Assembly (NCBI GenBank): GCA_013399875.1
Contig: VXAZ01006320.1
Coordinates: 523,148-587,147, forward strand
Reading direction: 5' to 3'
DNA from: Gymnorhina tibicen
Taxonomy: Eukaryota > Chordata > Aves > Passeriformes > Artamidae
DNA length: 64,000 bases
Both the position numbers and the translations under genes were made by a program. The notes below the pieces were generated by a model. The model did no database searches and was not told where the DNA came from. It saw only the letters and a list, made by a program, of their open reading frames with translations. This document shows positions 26,623 to 43,510 of the stretch, in pieces (position 1 is the stretch's first letter; every line of letters begins with the position of its first letter).

Positions 26623-27335
26623 CTGAGTTGCCTCCCGTGCTCCGAACACTGGCATGGCCAATGCTGAGCCTCTCATATTCTAGTTTCATGTTCCCAAGGT
26701 CTTCTCCCGAATGTCCTTCACTGGCAAAAGAATTGGCCTCAATGCTTGAGCCTGGAGACCGTTTGGCCTTGCGGCTGAAAAGCCCACTGGCAAACCGTTT
26801 TCCTTGCTTTGCATTGGTCTGTGCATCTTCTTTCTTTATGTCACGAATAGACTCTCTGGATTTGGATTTATTTTTCAGGTCCATGTGGAGCCGGGACAAC
26901 AGTTTCTGGGGGCTCCGATTCAGCTTGTTCAAATTCTCCAGAGGTGGATCTATTTCTGGGAACACTTGCTCCAATGTGACTAAGTCATTCAGGAACTGAT
27001 TTAACCGTTTCTTTGACTCACTTGTTTCCTCTTTTTCCATGTTTCCCTGATTGTCTTGCCTGTGTCGTGAAGCCCAGAGCATCATATCACCACGGGTTGC
27101 CCCTGCTACTAAACCATACTTGGGGTTAATGAACTTCCGAGCCACGGTGGAGGAATGAAAGCCTGGCTTCCCAATTCCAAGGAGGAATGGGTTAGCAATA
27201 CCCAGTTCCTTGTATAAATTAACTTCCTCTGAGATGGCATAGAGTTCACGAAACTCAATGTCAAACATCTCCACATGCTGTCCTGTCAAGACGAGCAGGA
27301 TGTTCCTGTCAATGTGCGATGAAGTCCATGTGAAG
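26623..27335 (-). CDS. FAM83F: FAM83F exon 4: end of DUF1669 domain and C-terminal tail
   Basis: The acceptor CCTCTTAG precedes 27335; the donor GTAAAA follows 26623. Its first base completes an AGC serine codon begun in exon 3. It encodes residues about 249-486: first the end of the DUF1669 (phospholipase-D-like) domain, with SHIDRN and LLVLTGQHVE, then FRELYAISEEV and STVARKFINPKYGLV. Next comes a charged, low-complexity tail with basic clusters (KNKSKSRESIRDIKK, GLFSRKAKR). These blocks match human FAM83F closely, including the FSxxLFSRRAKR-like segment. Two phenylalanines (about 273 and 277, in MFDIEF) lie 34-38 residues after the Asp of MVDG. This is the spacing of the residues reported to anchor casein kinase 1 in this family. 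Gene identity is secure. Confidence 0.95.
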
Positions 27336-28036
<701 letters not shown>

Positions 28037-28854
28037 CTAAAGGGAGGTGAAAAGACAAAATATCACAATAAATAGGGCAGAAAATTAGATAATTGCCAGC
28101 TGCAAGTCTTAACATGTCACTCACATTATCTCACTGCTTCTGGGACTACAGCTCATTTTGTATCAGCCACCAGAAAGGCTGCAAAAGGAAAGCACAGTGC
28201 TGTAAGTCCTGTTGTCATCCTCTGTCTACACAGGTCACTCCTCTCCATCAGTTTATAGTCCTGTCCAAGAGGTCAGCATCACCAAAACCCTGCCTGCTGT
28301 CTTCAGCTACTCCCACTGGCAAGACAATGCTGTCAGGTAAGTGTCTCATCTAATGTCCTGAATAGATCAGCAAAGAAGAATTTCTGAAGATGAGGAAGAA
28401 AAATCTTTTCATAAAATGAATGGAAGTAGTGAGAAAAAGAATATCTCTCCCCAAACCTCACATCACACACCCTTTGGTCAGCAAACCTACAAGTAAATAA
28501 AACAAAGGACTATCATAGACAGAAAACCCACGAAGTTAAGGTTGCAACAGTAATGATTCTCAACAACAGACGAGTGCCTTTGCATCCTGTAAGGGTGTAT
28601 TTGCACATTGGACCGAGTGTTACTCTGTTCATGGTCCCGGCTGCACGAGGCTGAACTGCCAAAGTGTCTAATGTGAAACATTCCCCCTCCCCCCACCCCA
28701 AACCCGAAAACACTGAATGTCAGAATAAGTTTGGAGTAAATTATCTTGTCACTCTGACATACAAATCTAGACAATTTTCTTCATTCCACCTTTTTTTTTT
28801 TGGCAAGGATTCCTTAACAACGAAAAGCTAAAGGGCACTGTGAACTGGAGTCAT

Positions 28855-28990
28855 AAATCCGGGGCTGGGAGTCAGATAGTCCAGGTGTAATTGCAGTTCT
28901 GATATTATTCCCTGTGATGTTCTGGGAAAGTCAATTCACCTTTGCTTCATTCTTCCCCCATCTGCAGAACAGAAGAATCAGGAGGATTTG
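28855..28990 (+). mobile_element. MIR SINE fossil
   Basis: The sequence follows the MIR consensus in order: GGAGTCAGATAGTCCAGGTG (expected GGAGCCAGACTGCCTGGGT), then a degraded 'tctgccactta' stretch, then CTGGGAAAGTCAATTCACCTT (expected TTGGGCAAGTTACTTAACCT), and finally CCCCATCTGCAGAAC (expected CTCATCTGTAAAA). It is a diverged but collinear match of about 130 bp. Confidence 0.75.
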
Positions 28991-29289
28991 GCTAATGCTA
29001 GCACAGCCTCAGATCCCACAAAGAGCTAAGTCCTGTTACTATAAACCTCCCTGGCAGCTTAAATATTGATAGGCTATAGAAATAAGCATGCAGGAATGAG
29101 TGATTATAAGAATGCAGATTTCTTTCAAAAGCTGTTTTTCTGAATATAACTTTTACCTTTTGAATCCGCTCCTATTTCCCCCACTAGAACACAGCAGTGG
29201 AAATACAAATTCTGACTAACAGTAAGTGATGATAGTACTGCTTTGCATTCAGCTGTTGCTTGATCTGTCTGGAGTCCTGTGCAGGCATT

Positions 29290-29430
29290 AGCTAATTAAT
29301 GCTCCCAACACTGCTGAAAGTATTATTACCCTGTTTTAAAGATGAGGAGCCTAAGAGAGAAAAAGATGAAGTAGCTTGCCCAAGGCCCAGCAGTGAGTCA
29401 TATGTGTGGGATGCTGAAGGCAGGTTGGGT
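29290..29430 (-). mobile_element. MIR SINE fossil, inverted
   Basis: On the plus strand it reads as a reverse-complement MIR: TATTATTACCCTGTTTTAAA, GATGAGGAGCCTAAGAG, AGCTTGCCCAAGGCCCAGCA. These match the CCCCATTTTACAGATGAGG, AACTGAGGC and ACTTGCCCAAGGTCACACAG consensus blocks. It faces the MIR about 300 bp to its left. Confidence 0.75.
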
Positions 29431-32400
29431 AGAGCACAGGAGAAAGGGTGCCCTTTCCAGTAGTTAAAATAACATTTGTATTTGGCTGGCTGATCACCTG
29501 AAACAAATTTTCTTTCCCTTGCTGATTAATGTTGGATGTGGGATTTGCCAAATCATGGTATGCTGACTGCATGAGACAAGAAGTCACTCAACAGCTCTGA
29601 CGTGATATGTACTCCTGTGAATCAAGAAGTATCAGTCTGTGTGAGCAGAAAGTTTCCCAGCATATAACAAGTGTGGATCTTATTGTGTTTGTATGTTCTA
29701 TCACCTTCTTTTGGTGGAAAGAAAGCACACTTGAATTTCTGCAGTAACTGAGCTGTACGTAACACTTAGAAAGGCACAGAGGGGATAGAACTGAACGGCT
29801 GAGCACATAAACCTCCTTGACTAAAGTAGCTACAGGAGTGCATTAATACATCCTGAAATGCAGAAAACAAGCACAGAGTCATATAAACATCAAGTCACTT
29901 AACAGGTTATTTGTATAATATTTTCTGCCTTGAAGGATCTTGGAGCATTTCTAGACTGCTATGTCAAGCTGTACAGAGGAAGAATGAGCCTGGGTTCATG
30001 TACTGAAGACTGCATGATAACAGAAGAGGAAAGACAAATATAAATGAGGTGAGATTGCAGGCATTTTCAGACAGCACTATTGTTACAGTAGCAACAAATA
30101 TTTTGGGTAGAGGACCAGTTAGCTCACCAGATAGAAGTGACCCCTCCAGATCTGTATTGTTGCAGAAGCCTGCTTAAGGTTTGTTTTGTCGTATCCTGGC
30201 TTATGGGAGTTGCAGTCTGCATTAAATTTCCATATTTCCTTCCCACAGACTTGCACCACTCCTTATCACAAGCAGTGACTAACACCTCCCTGGCTGCAAC
30301 TTAACGTGACTGCTAACAGTCAAGCCTGACAGACCATCCTAATACAAATAGTAAGGGATTGGTCTTCCTTGCTTCATTGTGACACACTTTTACACCTCAC
30401 TCTGAAGCCACAGAAAACCGAATTAGATCCAATTTAGAAAGTCAGTAATGCTGTGACTGACCTGGGAGACCTAGGCTGTAGAGCTTACAAACTGGGGCTG
30501 AGTAGGAGGGGTACACAAGACAGACCCTAGAGGGAGGTGTTGTAACTGTTTCCACCAGGGAATCCTGTGTGTACCTTCCCTCTTGGAACAACTGCTGGGA
30601 AATCCTGTGGACTTATCCTATGTGTTTGTTCTGGACAGTTCAGCAAAAGGCATGCTTATTGACAGAATAGTGTAACTTTCAAGTATTCAAGTAGAACAGG
30701 ATGGGATGCAGCTAGCTGGGACATGGCCTGCCGAGATCATTATTGAGTATTATCTATTCGTGTCTTTACAAAAAGAGAGCCTTGTAAGGTCCCATTTTCA
30801 GAAGATCACAAGCAGCCTAGACGAATACTCCAGCAGACCATTAAAAACCCAAAAACCAACAGCACTGCATCACATCACATTCAGCTTCTCCCTTATCTGA
30901 GGTAGGAATCAATGACAAAAACCATAAAATACTAGAATGAAATTCCAAATGTTTCTTAGGCTGAATGTTTTTAGACTTTCTGAAGTGAGAAGAGAAACTT
31001 CTTATGTGTTGGGAAATGAATGTAAAAATTAATGTGAAGGTGAACTTCCTGCAGATAAGTAATTCCTCGGGCTTGCTTGGAACTCCAGGAGAACTCTCTG
31101 TCTTTGGACAGGAGTGTCTGTTACTGTGGTCAGGGTTAACAGGAACATGAGGATAGGAAGCCCTTATCTAAAAACCAGGGAGAAACCAGTTTTTAGGTTT
31201 AGTTCTCCTGAGGGGAGAAACCCTCAGGTCCTGAAAAAAGAGGAATTTCTGAGGGGCTATGAATTTTGTGTCTATGAGAACTCTGATTGACTGTGATCTC
31301 TGAAGAACACTCTTGTGCCAAACATAGCAGAAGTCTGACAAACCATGTCCTGTAGGCTCAGGAAGCCACATGACTCACACACACAAGACATGCTCTTACA
31401 AACAACCCATGAACATTCTGATGGTTGAATTTAAATACATTTCAAGTGAACTCTGGCCTTCAGAAAAAAATTGAGGTTTTCTCTATTCATGCTTGGAGTT
31501 GGTAAAGAACTTTTACTCTTTGCAAGGTGAGGTACTGTCTTCCTACAGCAGTTTCCCTCCCGTGAGACTGTCAGCAGACCATGATACCTTGCCATCTCTA
31601 CAAAAATAATGCAACAACCAGGAATTTTGTGAAAACGCCCATCACTGTACATGGAGAAGGGGCAAAACCCAGTGTTAACAGTAAATCTCCCTGTATTAGG
31701 ACTGTTGAAGTATTCACTCTGCATTGGATGAACAGGGCAATGGGACCAAAAGGGCAGGAAACTCAGAACAAAATGAGTATCTGGTGGTGACAGAAGACAG
31801 AATAAACATTGTGACCCTGCAGTTCATGGTAGTGCATCATCTCTCTCCCCCCAGCATCAGAACTTGTCTCTAAACCTTAGAGTTACATCTCACGTGGCTG
31901 CAACTTTCTGAGAAAAAAAGCCATCCTCTGGATCTTGCACAAGCATTCCAAAGGAAAGGTGGGCAGAAGGCAGGAAAGAAGAGTATGCAATTCCATTGCT
32001 GGCAAACTAAGTCTGGTGAAAACTGGTGAAAATCTTCTAGAATAAAGCAAAATGGTAATGCAAAAAGGAGATAACATTTTCCCTGTTGCTGAAAATCTGT
32101 AGAAGAAACTCAGACATCAAAGCAGGTGTCAGGAGAAAGACCAGTAGATAAGAAATGGGTGAATGATAGAGTTAACTCAGCAATTTCCTCTGTGATCAAA
32201 CAATGAGGGTCAAAACAATTCCGCCCAAACAAGACCAGAGGCCCAGCTTGCTTTCTTACTTTAAATCTGGATCTTCAACCCTTGGCACGTTACATCAAAG
32301 AGGAAGGGCTGGGGGGAGTCCTCAAGGGGAAGCCTTAACCTTGCTTGAGCTTCCTTGGGTATCCAAAGCCTGTTGCCAGGGAAATCCCTACATGATGGTT

Positions 32401-34345
32401 TCTGCTACACTGACCCAAGCAGCAGCATAGGTACATCCAAGGCAGCCGTGGGTGGGATACTAGGAGAGCATCTTCCTTGAGAGGCAAATGACTTGTTTCC
32501 CCATTCCATGAAGAATCTCCCTGGTCATTCCATAGAACCATATACAGGAATTAACTGCATTGACCTTAGCAAGACTAACAAAAGCCTAAGCCATACTGGA
32601 AAAGAAATATAACAACCTTCAGGGGAATTTAAGATCCAGTATGAGATGCCTGGGAAAAGAGGGGAAAAATTTGAAGGACAGCAATCTGAGGGCTGAAGCT
32701 CTGCAGAATAGTGAACAACTAGGTCAAAGGATGTTAAAAATTTCTTCTCAGTGGACTTCCTTCAACTCAGCTTGTACTATTTTTAGCTGAAGAAGTCTAA
32801 TGAAAAACATAGCATGGGCTGCTATGAAACAAGGGAATCACAGAAGGGATGCAGAAAAGTTTTCTCCTTCTTTTGATTGCATCGGTTCAAACTGTTCCTC
32901 CTTGGGAAGAATCATACAACTAGGCTGCTGCAGGACCTAGGCACTGCTGTAGCATGTCACTGTGATCACTGGTTGAGGAGTGTAAAGTCTGTGTAGATAC
33001 CTGTGGAGAAGGATAAGAGGAAGAGCAGAAGGGGATCACTTACTGTTTAGAGACAGAAAAGACAGACTGAAGGGAACTCTCCAATAGCATCACAACTCTT
33101 TCTAAAATGCCAGGACATCTTTTCATTCACTCTGTCCAGGAGTTAAAATATTGTAGCACTGAAGACATCATTCCTGTACATGATGACACAGTGAGAAAAG
33201 TACTGGGAAACCCGGTACCAAAGCAAGTGGAACTACTGCTGTGATTTCAGTTATGTACCAAAGGGACACAAGCCTAGGACACACAATACCACTGGCACTT
33301 GAAACAAGTCTGTTATAATGATGTCTGTGTCTTGCTTTCAAAGACACCAGAGGGAAGGAACTTCCATCACTGTTTTGGAGAAAGATGAGAAAACTTCTCG
33401 GCTGGATGTCTTTTTTGATGAAACTCAGAGCAGAGTGGTAGTTCACAGGAGCACTGTTCAGATATATGCAGGTAATTTTCATCCAGATTTAAGATGGTTC
33501 TCCTAAAATGCTTAATATGACATTCTATAATCTTCAGAGCTTTTTGAGTTTTGGTTGTGTTTTGGGGTTTTTTTAATTATTAATTGAGTGTTTATGGAAG
33601 ATCCACCCTTCCTCCAGGCAAAAAGCACTTTTCCCCCTGCTGCTGCTCAGAAGAGTTGGATCACAAAGAGGGGTGAGTCTGGCATCCTACAGGTTGTTTC
33701 CAACCTAGCAACTTTTTTCAGTATTCAGAACAACTCTGTAGTGGCAACAGCGACTAAAAAGATGGAGAAAAAAGAGCAAGGAATACAATACTAACTAGAA
33801 ACACACAAAGGATTTCAGTCCATATGGAGTGAGATCCCGCTGAGGCTGCTTCTGCCAACCAAGCTAGACTGACTACTCTGCTGTGCTGCATGCGCTGTAT
33901 GAAGGCACACTCCGATATGGGACTGGGCAGCGGCTGTGCCCCTCAATCCCTTAAATTCTCCTGCAGAGGAGGACTACAAGCTCATTCACTCCTGGCTGAT
34001 CACTGCTGGATAGGAAAGTGTCCTGTAAGGGGGATTCCTGCAGACAACTCAAAGAGCTACTTGGGACTCTAGTTTGAATCCTCACATAGAAGACCTATAG
34101 GAATTTCCTCCGATAATCTTGTCCCCAAACAGGAATTTTTAGGTCACAAGAGCCAAGAAAATACACAGATCTCTGTCTTGGGTGAAAGGCAAAAAAATCC
34201 AAATCTTTCCTTTTTCTTTCCTTCTGTATTATCAAGCCACTCTGTTATCCCTCTGTGTTCCATCAACCCCCTCTAAGTGCTGTGGTATGACTCGTAGGGA
34301 GGAAGAGATGTGTTTGCCGGCCCCAGCGAGTTCCCAGGTTCATTA

Positions 34346-38960
<4,615 letters not shown>

Positions 38961-39009
38961 AGAACAACCTGACCTAAGACATGCAGGATGCGATGTAAGA
39001 TAAAGCGAA

Positions 39010-39440
39010 GAGACCGGTTACGTGGCGGCCTAAACCAGCTTCGAGGGAGGTGGGTTAGAAATCTTTAACTAACTTGTAAAATTGTATCCTAGGAGTGAAC
39101 TTAGTGCATTGAAATGGGAAAACCGCACCTCCGAGGGAAGACCCTCACCCACTGAACACATTAATTTGGAATGCCCTGTACCTTTAAACCGAGGCAGGGA
39201 ATGAGAAGCTAGTGGTAGTTTAGCCAGGTAATGATGTAGATTCATTATGCAAATGCTGCCTGAATAGGATTGTATAAATATGCTTGCATATGTATACATT
39301 GTATATGTATGTATAAATACACTTCCTAGCTTTGTGGATTTACCACTTTGCACCCATCTCTGTACAGACACGAAATAAAATCGAGTATCTCAGCTCTATG
39401 TGTGGATCAGCTTCCCCACTGCGTGAAAGAACCCAGATTT
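39010..39440 (+). mobile_element. Probable solo LTR of an endogenous retrovirus
   Basis: The architecture resembles an LTR read on the plus strand: an ATGCAAAT octamer (39247-39254), TATAAATA boxes at 39273-39280 and 39312-39319, and an AATAAA signal at 39374-39379, about 100 bp after the first TATA box. The order TATA, short R-like segment, AATAAA is the usual U3-R layout. No internal retroviral genes flank it, so it would be a solo LTR. I could not fix the TG...CA ends or a target-site duplication, so the borders are approximate and the family is unnamed. It lies just upstream of FAM83F, in the opposite orientation. Confidence 0.5.
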
Positions 39441-39734
39441 GGGACAACACCCTGGCACCAGTGTCCTGACTGCAGTGCTTGGAGGAGAACCAGGCCTGGG
39501 CTGCAGGTGTATTTTGGGGTGCAAATGCAAAAGCCTACTTAAGACATTTTCCCCCCCCTTTTCCACACTCGGCGGCTGCCTGAGGGGTGCTCATGAGGAA
39601 GGAGGGGACAGAATTGGGGCCAGGGAGATGGGCAGAGCACCATAGTGGCCGCAGGCAGTGGTCTGTTGGCTGCAGTGAGCTGGTAGCCGGCCCTCTCCGA
39701 ATCCACTGGCAGCTCAGCGACTCCAGAAAAGCAG

Positions 39735-39850
39735 GTGGTGTAGAGTACCCAGCTTACAGAGGGGATGATGACAGAGTGATGTGCCAGAGGCCGCCCAGCA
39801 GGCTGGTGTCAGAGCCGGGAATAAAACAGCCCTGCTTCCAGTCTCTGGCT
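39735..39850 (-). mobile_element. MIR SINE fossil, inverted
   Basis: On the plus strand it reads ACAGAGGGGATGATGACAG, GTGCCAGAGGCCGCCCAGCA, TGTCAGAGCCGGGAATAAAA. These match the reverse MIR blocks AGAGGTTAAGTGACTTGCC, CAAGGTCACACAGCTAG and GGCAGAGCCGGGATTCGAA. It is old and diverged. Confidence 0.65.
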
Positions 39851-42800
39851 GAGAGCATGAATAAATACCCACACGAATTCCATCAGAGAGACTGGGGGCT
39901 GTAATGTTAAATTATGATTTTTGCGAGGTGTGTGATCGTTGCTAGGGGCCCTAATCAAGATTCCGGTCCCACTGTGGTTTGCATACATAAAGGACAAAAA
40001 GCAGTGCTTCCCTACTGCAGCCCAGGGACAGAGCTGGCAGGGAATGAGCAAGGAAACAAGGATAAAGTCAAAGGCAGGGGTGAAATACAAACATTCAGAG
40101 GCATTTGCAGTGCTTTACATCTGTGATTAGCTCTAAGTGCTCACACGAAGAAAAAACTATAAGGGGACAGAGCTTCTGGAGCTGCTCTTTGTTTCCTCTT
40201 CTAGGAAATCACCTGCCCTCAGTGTGACTTAGTTTAAAACAAGGATCAGCTCATCCTGTGCTGTTCCTCTCTTTTAGGTAAAAGGGATACTTTTAGTATT
40301 CCAGACTGTCTTCAATAGCTTTTCCTAGCATGAAATTCACTTGAAATTTGAAATTACACTTTGCAAAGGTCTAGTCCTCTGCCTATCAAGTCTCCTTTAA
40401 AAATTAATTTCCATGTAAGTTCTTTTAGCCTTATTTCTGATGGAAATGAGACTTACATGGTCACGGTGTCTGCGCCTGTCTGCCTGTCTGTCCATGTCTC
40501 TAACAACTTTTGAGCCCACCGTCTGATTTCAAACAAGTTTGACAGAAGTGTAATTACATCCCTACAGATTTCGTAAAAAATAAGAGGCCTAATAGCAAAA
40601 AGAGACTCTATCACAGTCCCCAGCAGTGAAAGTTACAACGTGGGCTCATGCCTTATTAGATTCCAGATATTCCATAAAATTGAGAATGCTAATAAGTGCC
40701 TGATCTGTAGGAAGAGCTTCAAATTAATTTTATGCCATCTTAGACACCATAGTCAATCAACCACAATACACAGATACACAGGAGATGTGACTTTCTTAGT
40801 TCCAATGCTCACTAAATTACTTGCTGTTTTTTTTTTCTGTACCAGAGGCTGCCATCAGCTCTGCTATTTCATGTGGGGCTAAATAAAATCTCTTTAATCC
40901 TGGATGCTCTGTTCATTTGTAGCTGCACAATGTAATCTTTTGTGTTCACCTAAGGCTCCCACATGAAAGCAACAGTAGGTTCACAAACATATGTATAGTT
41001 TTGTATTTAAAAGCAAGTGAATATTTCCCACATCCAAGTAAAGGCAGCAGAGATTATTTTCACTTTGTTGTGATGAAATGTTTAGCCCCCACCTCTCACT
41101 CTAGAAGACAAAATGTTGTCTGTGTGTTGGTATGGTAAACAGGGGCAAGGCCCTTTGCAAAAGCTGAGAGAGACTCCTTCCCAAAGCAAGCACGTGTCCC
41201 ATCTCATCCCCCCTCCTCATTCTCACATCAATACATTCCAACCAAGTCTTTTCCTGATACGGAGTTTTTATAAGGTCGGATGATTCAGTTCCTTTTGATT
41301 TCCCCTGACCCTCCAGCTGACAGCCTCACCTCAGAGTGGTAAAAACGTCTGTACAAACGAGCTGCCCTCTCTGCCACAGAGTTAATCCAACTCTTTGGGA
41401 CCAGAGAAAAAGAAACTTGGCAGGCAGGGTGGGGGGAAAGACTTGTACCTGGCTCTGCCCCTCTGGGATTAAGGAGTGAATTCCAGTTTCCACCCTAAAA
41501 GAGAGTCATTACTGTTTGAGCTCAGGTTTTTCTCTCTGCCCTTAGCACTGACTCAAGAGAAACAAGGAAGGGGAAGGCTGATTTTGATTTTGCGCTGAGG
41601 CAGCTGCAAATCTACACAGAACTACGCTATCCATCACCGGATTTGCTTTGTTCCCCGGGGATTACTCGCTGGAGGGGCTGCGTGTGCATAGGCAGGGTTG
41701 GGTCTCTTTACTTTTCGCCTTTGTTTGGGTGTCGTCCCGGGCAGAGTCCTGGTTAAGGTCTTGCTTACTTTTTCTGGCCTGGTTCCAGAATGTTTTCCAA
41801 AGGATGTAAACTAACCTATCAGGAAATATTACCTCTTGTTGTAACCCTCCCCCAACCCTATTACAGTGTTTTAAATCTGCCTTCAAACACCTCCCACATA
41901 TAATCTGGTTCTTTGGGCCTAACTGCTTAACTTTCCTTTGCAAGGCAATGCAGGCTGTGCATTAGATAAAGATACAACACCTTATATTTAGCATTAATTG
42001 CAACTGCACTTGTCCCGAGCACACATCTCTCTTGCCAGTCCTTCCTATGTAATTTTAGTCCCTAAATAGCCCACCTCATGATACATTCTTTGATAAATTT
42101 CCCAGCAGTGTTTTTCATGTGGCATAAACTGCTACAAGCTCTTGTTATAAACATTTGAGTCCTCAGCTCTTCAGAGATAAAATCCTGATGCTTTCCCCCT
42201 CACCTACATCTTATTTTGCCAAAGAACAGTTACCATCTACATGCGAAATAGGAGTAAAAACAGGGGCAGATATTAAGGTAAGTATAATTTTGTGATAAAG
42301 TGTTCAAGAGCTGTATAGTAGAAGTCTTTTTTTGAGGAGTGGTATCCTCCAAAACAAAACAACATGATTTAGCAAAATGTCTCTGATTCAACCATACTAA
42401 TTTTTGGGTTGTTTTTTGTTTTGTTTTGATTTGTTGTTTGGGTTTTTTTTTCCTCTATAAAAAGCAGCAACTGCTTAAACATCAGTTTTGCAAAGACAAC
42501 TAATTGTTTATGTGATGGAGGATACAAGAGAGTGTTTTCTATTTCTCACTGTTTCAGCTGCAGGTTAGTCTGAGGTGACAGGGCTTTGCTGTCTTGAAAT
42601 AGAAGAGTAAATAAATAGGTGCCTGTGCCATGGTTGTCATTAAACACTATACTCCTTCCCTGTGCTGGCTGGCACCACAGCAAGACTCACAAAGGCTTGG
42701 AGGAGATTGCACCTTCTCGACTGTCTTCTCTGGATCAGGATCCAGGAGTTTGTGGGGAGACTGCTACGTGCACGGCGATCCGTGCTCCGCTTGTCCCGAC

Positions 42801-43389
42801 TCTGAAATCCCATCTGGAAGGGCTGCCAAGCCAGCACAGGAATGGGTGCATTAGTCATGTCCAAGTACTGGCAGAGCAAAAAAGCCTGAAACAAGGTGAT
42901 TTCAGGGTGGAGAGGAGGAAGCTCTTGCCTTCCCCATTCACCCTCCAGCGACCCAAAGAGCTGCAGGCAGTGGAAGGCAGGTGTGTCACTTCTGCACAGT
43001 GACAGACTGCAATCGGGAGGATGAAGAAATGCTTTCAGATGCTTCCTTTCTGTCACATTACACTGCCTCAGGGAGAAAAACTAGCTGCTGAACTGAAGAA
43101 TTGCTGCAAATGAGTCAAGTGCTTCTGGCCTCCCACTCACATGTTTCCATGTGAGAGTAAATAGGTAAGAGTCCTCTGAAGAGAGCAGAAAGGAACAACT
43201 GCGTTCGCAGACTCATGTCTTGCAGCAAGGTATTTGCTGACTGAGCATGCACAGAAAGACCTTTAGCCATTTTCCCTGGCTGTTCCTCTTCACAGGGCAG
43301 CACTTTTAGGCAGTTTCCTGTAAGAAATAGTGCTGACCCTGGTCTCTTGCTCTTTCAACATCCAAACAGGCAGGGACTCAAACTGGTTG

Positions 43390-43510
43390 CAATCCAGCTG
43401 AGCTACCCTGAGGGGCCTTGGCCAAGTCATCTGCTGTGCCTCAGTTCCCATTCTCTAAAATGAGGAAAATACTACTCTACTTTACAGGGCTGTTATAGAG
43501 AAGAGCTTAA
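43390..43510 (+). mobile_element. MIR SINE fossil
   Basis: CCTTGGCCAAGTCATCTGC, GTGCCTCAGTTCCCATTCTC, TAAAATGAGGAAAATACTAC and TTTACAGGGCTGTTATAGAG follow the MIR consensus in order from the 'ctTGGGCAAGTtac' block through 'TGTAAAATGGGGATAATA' to 'cataGGGTTGTTGTGAGG'. It is one of the clearer MIR copies in the window. Confidence 0.8.
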
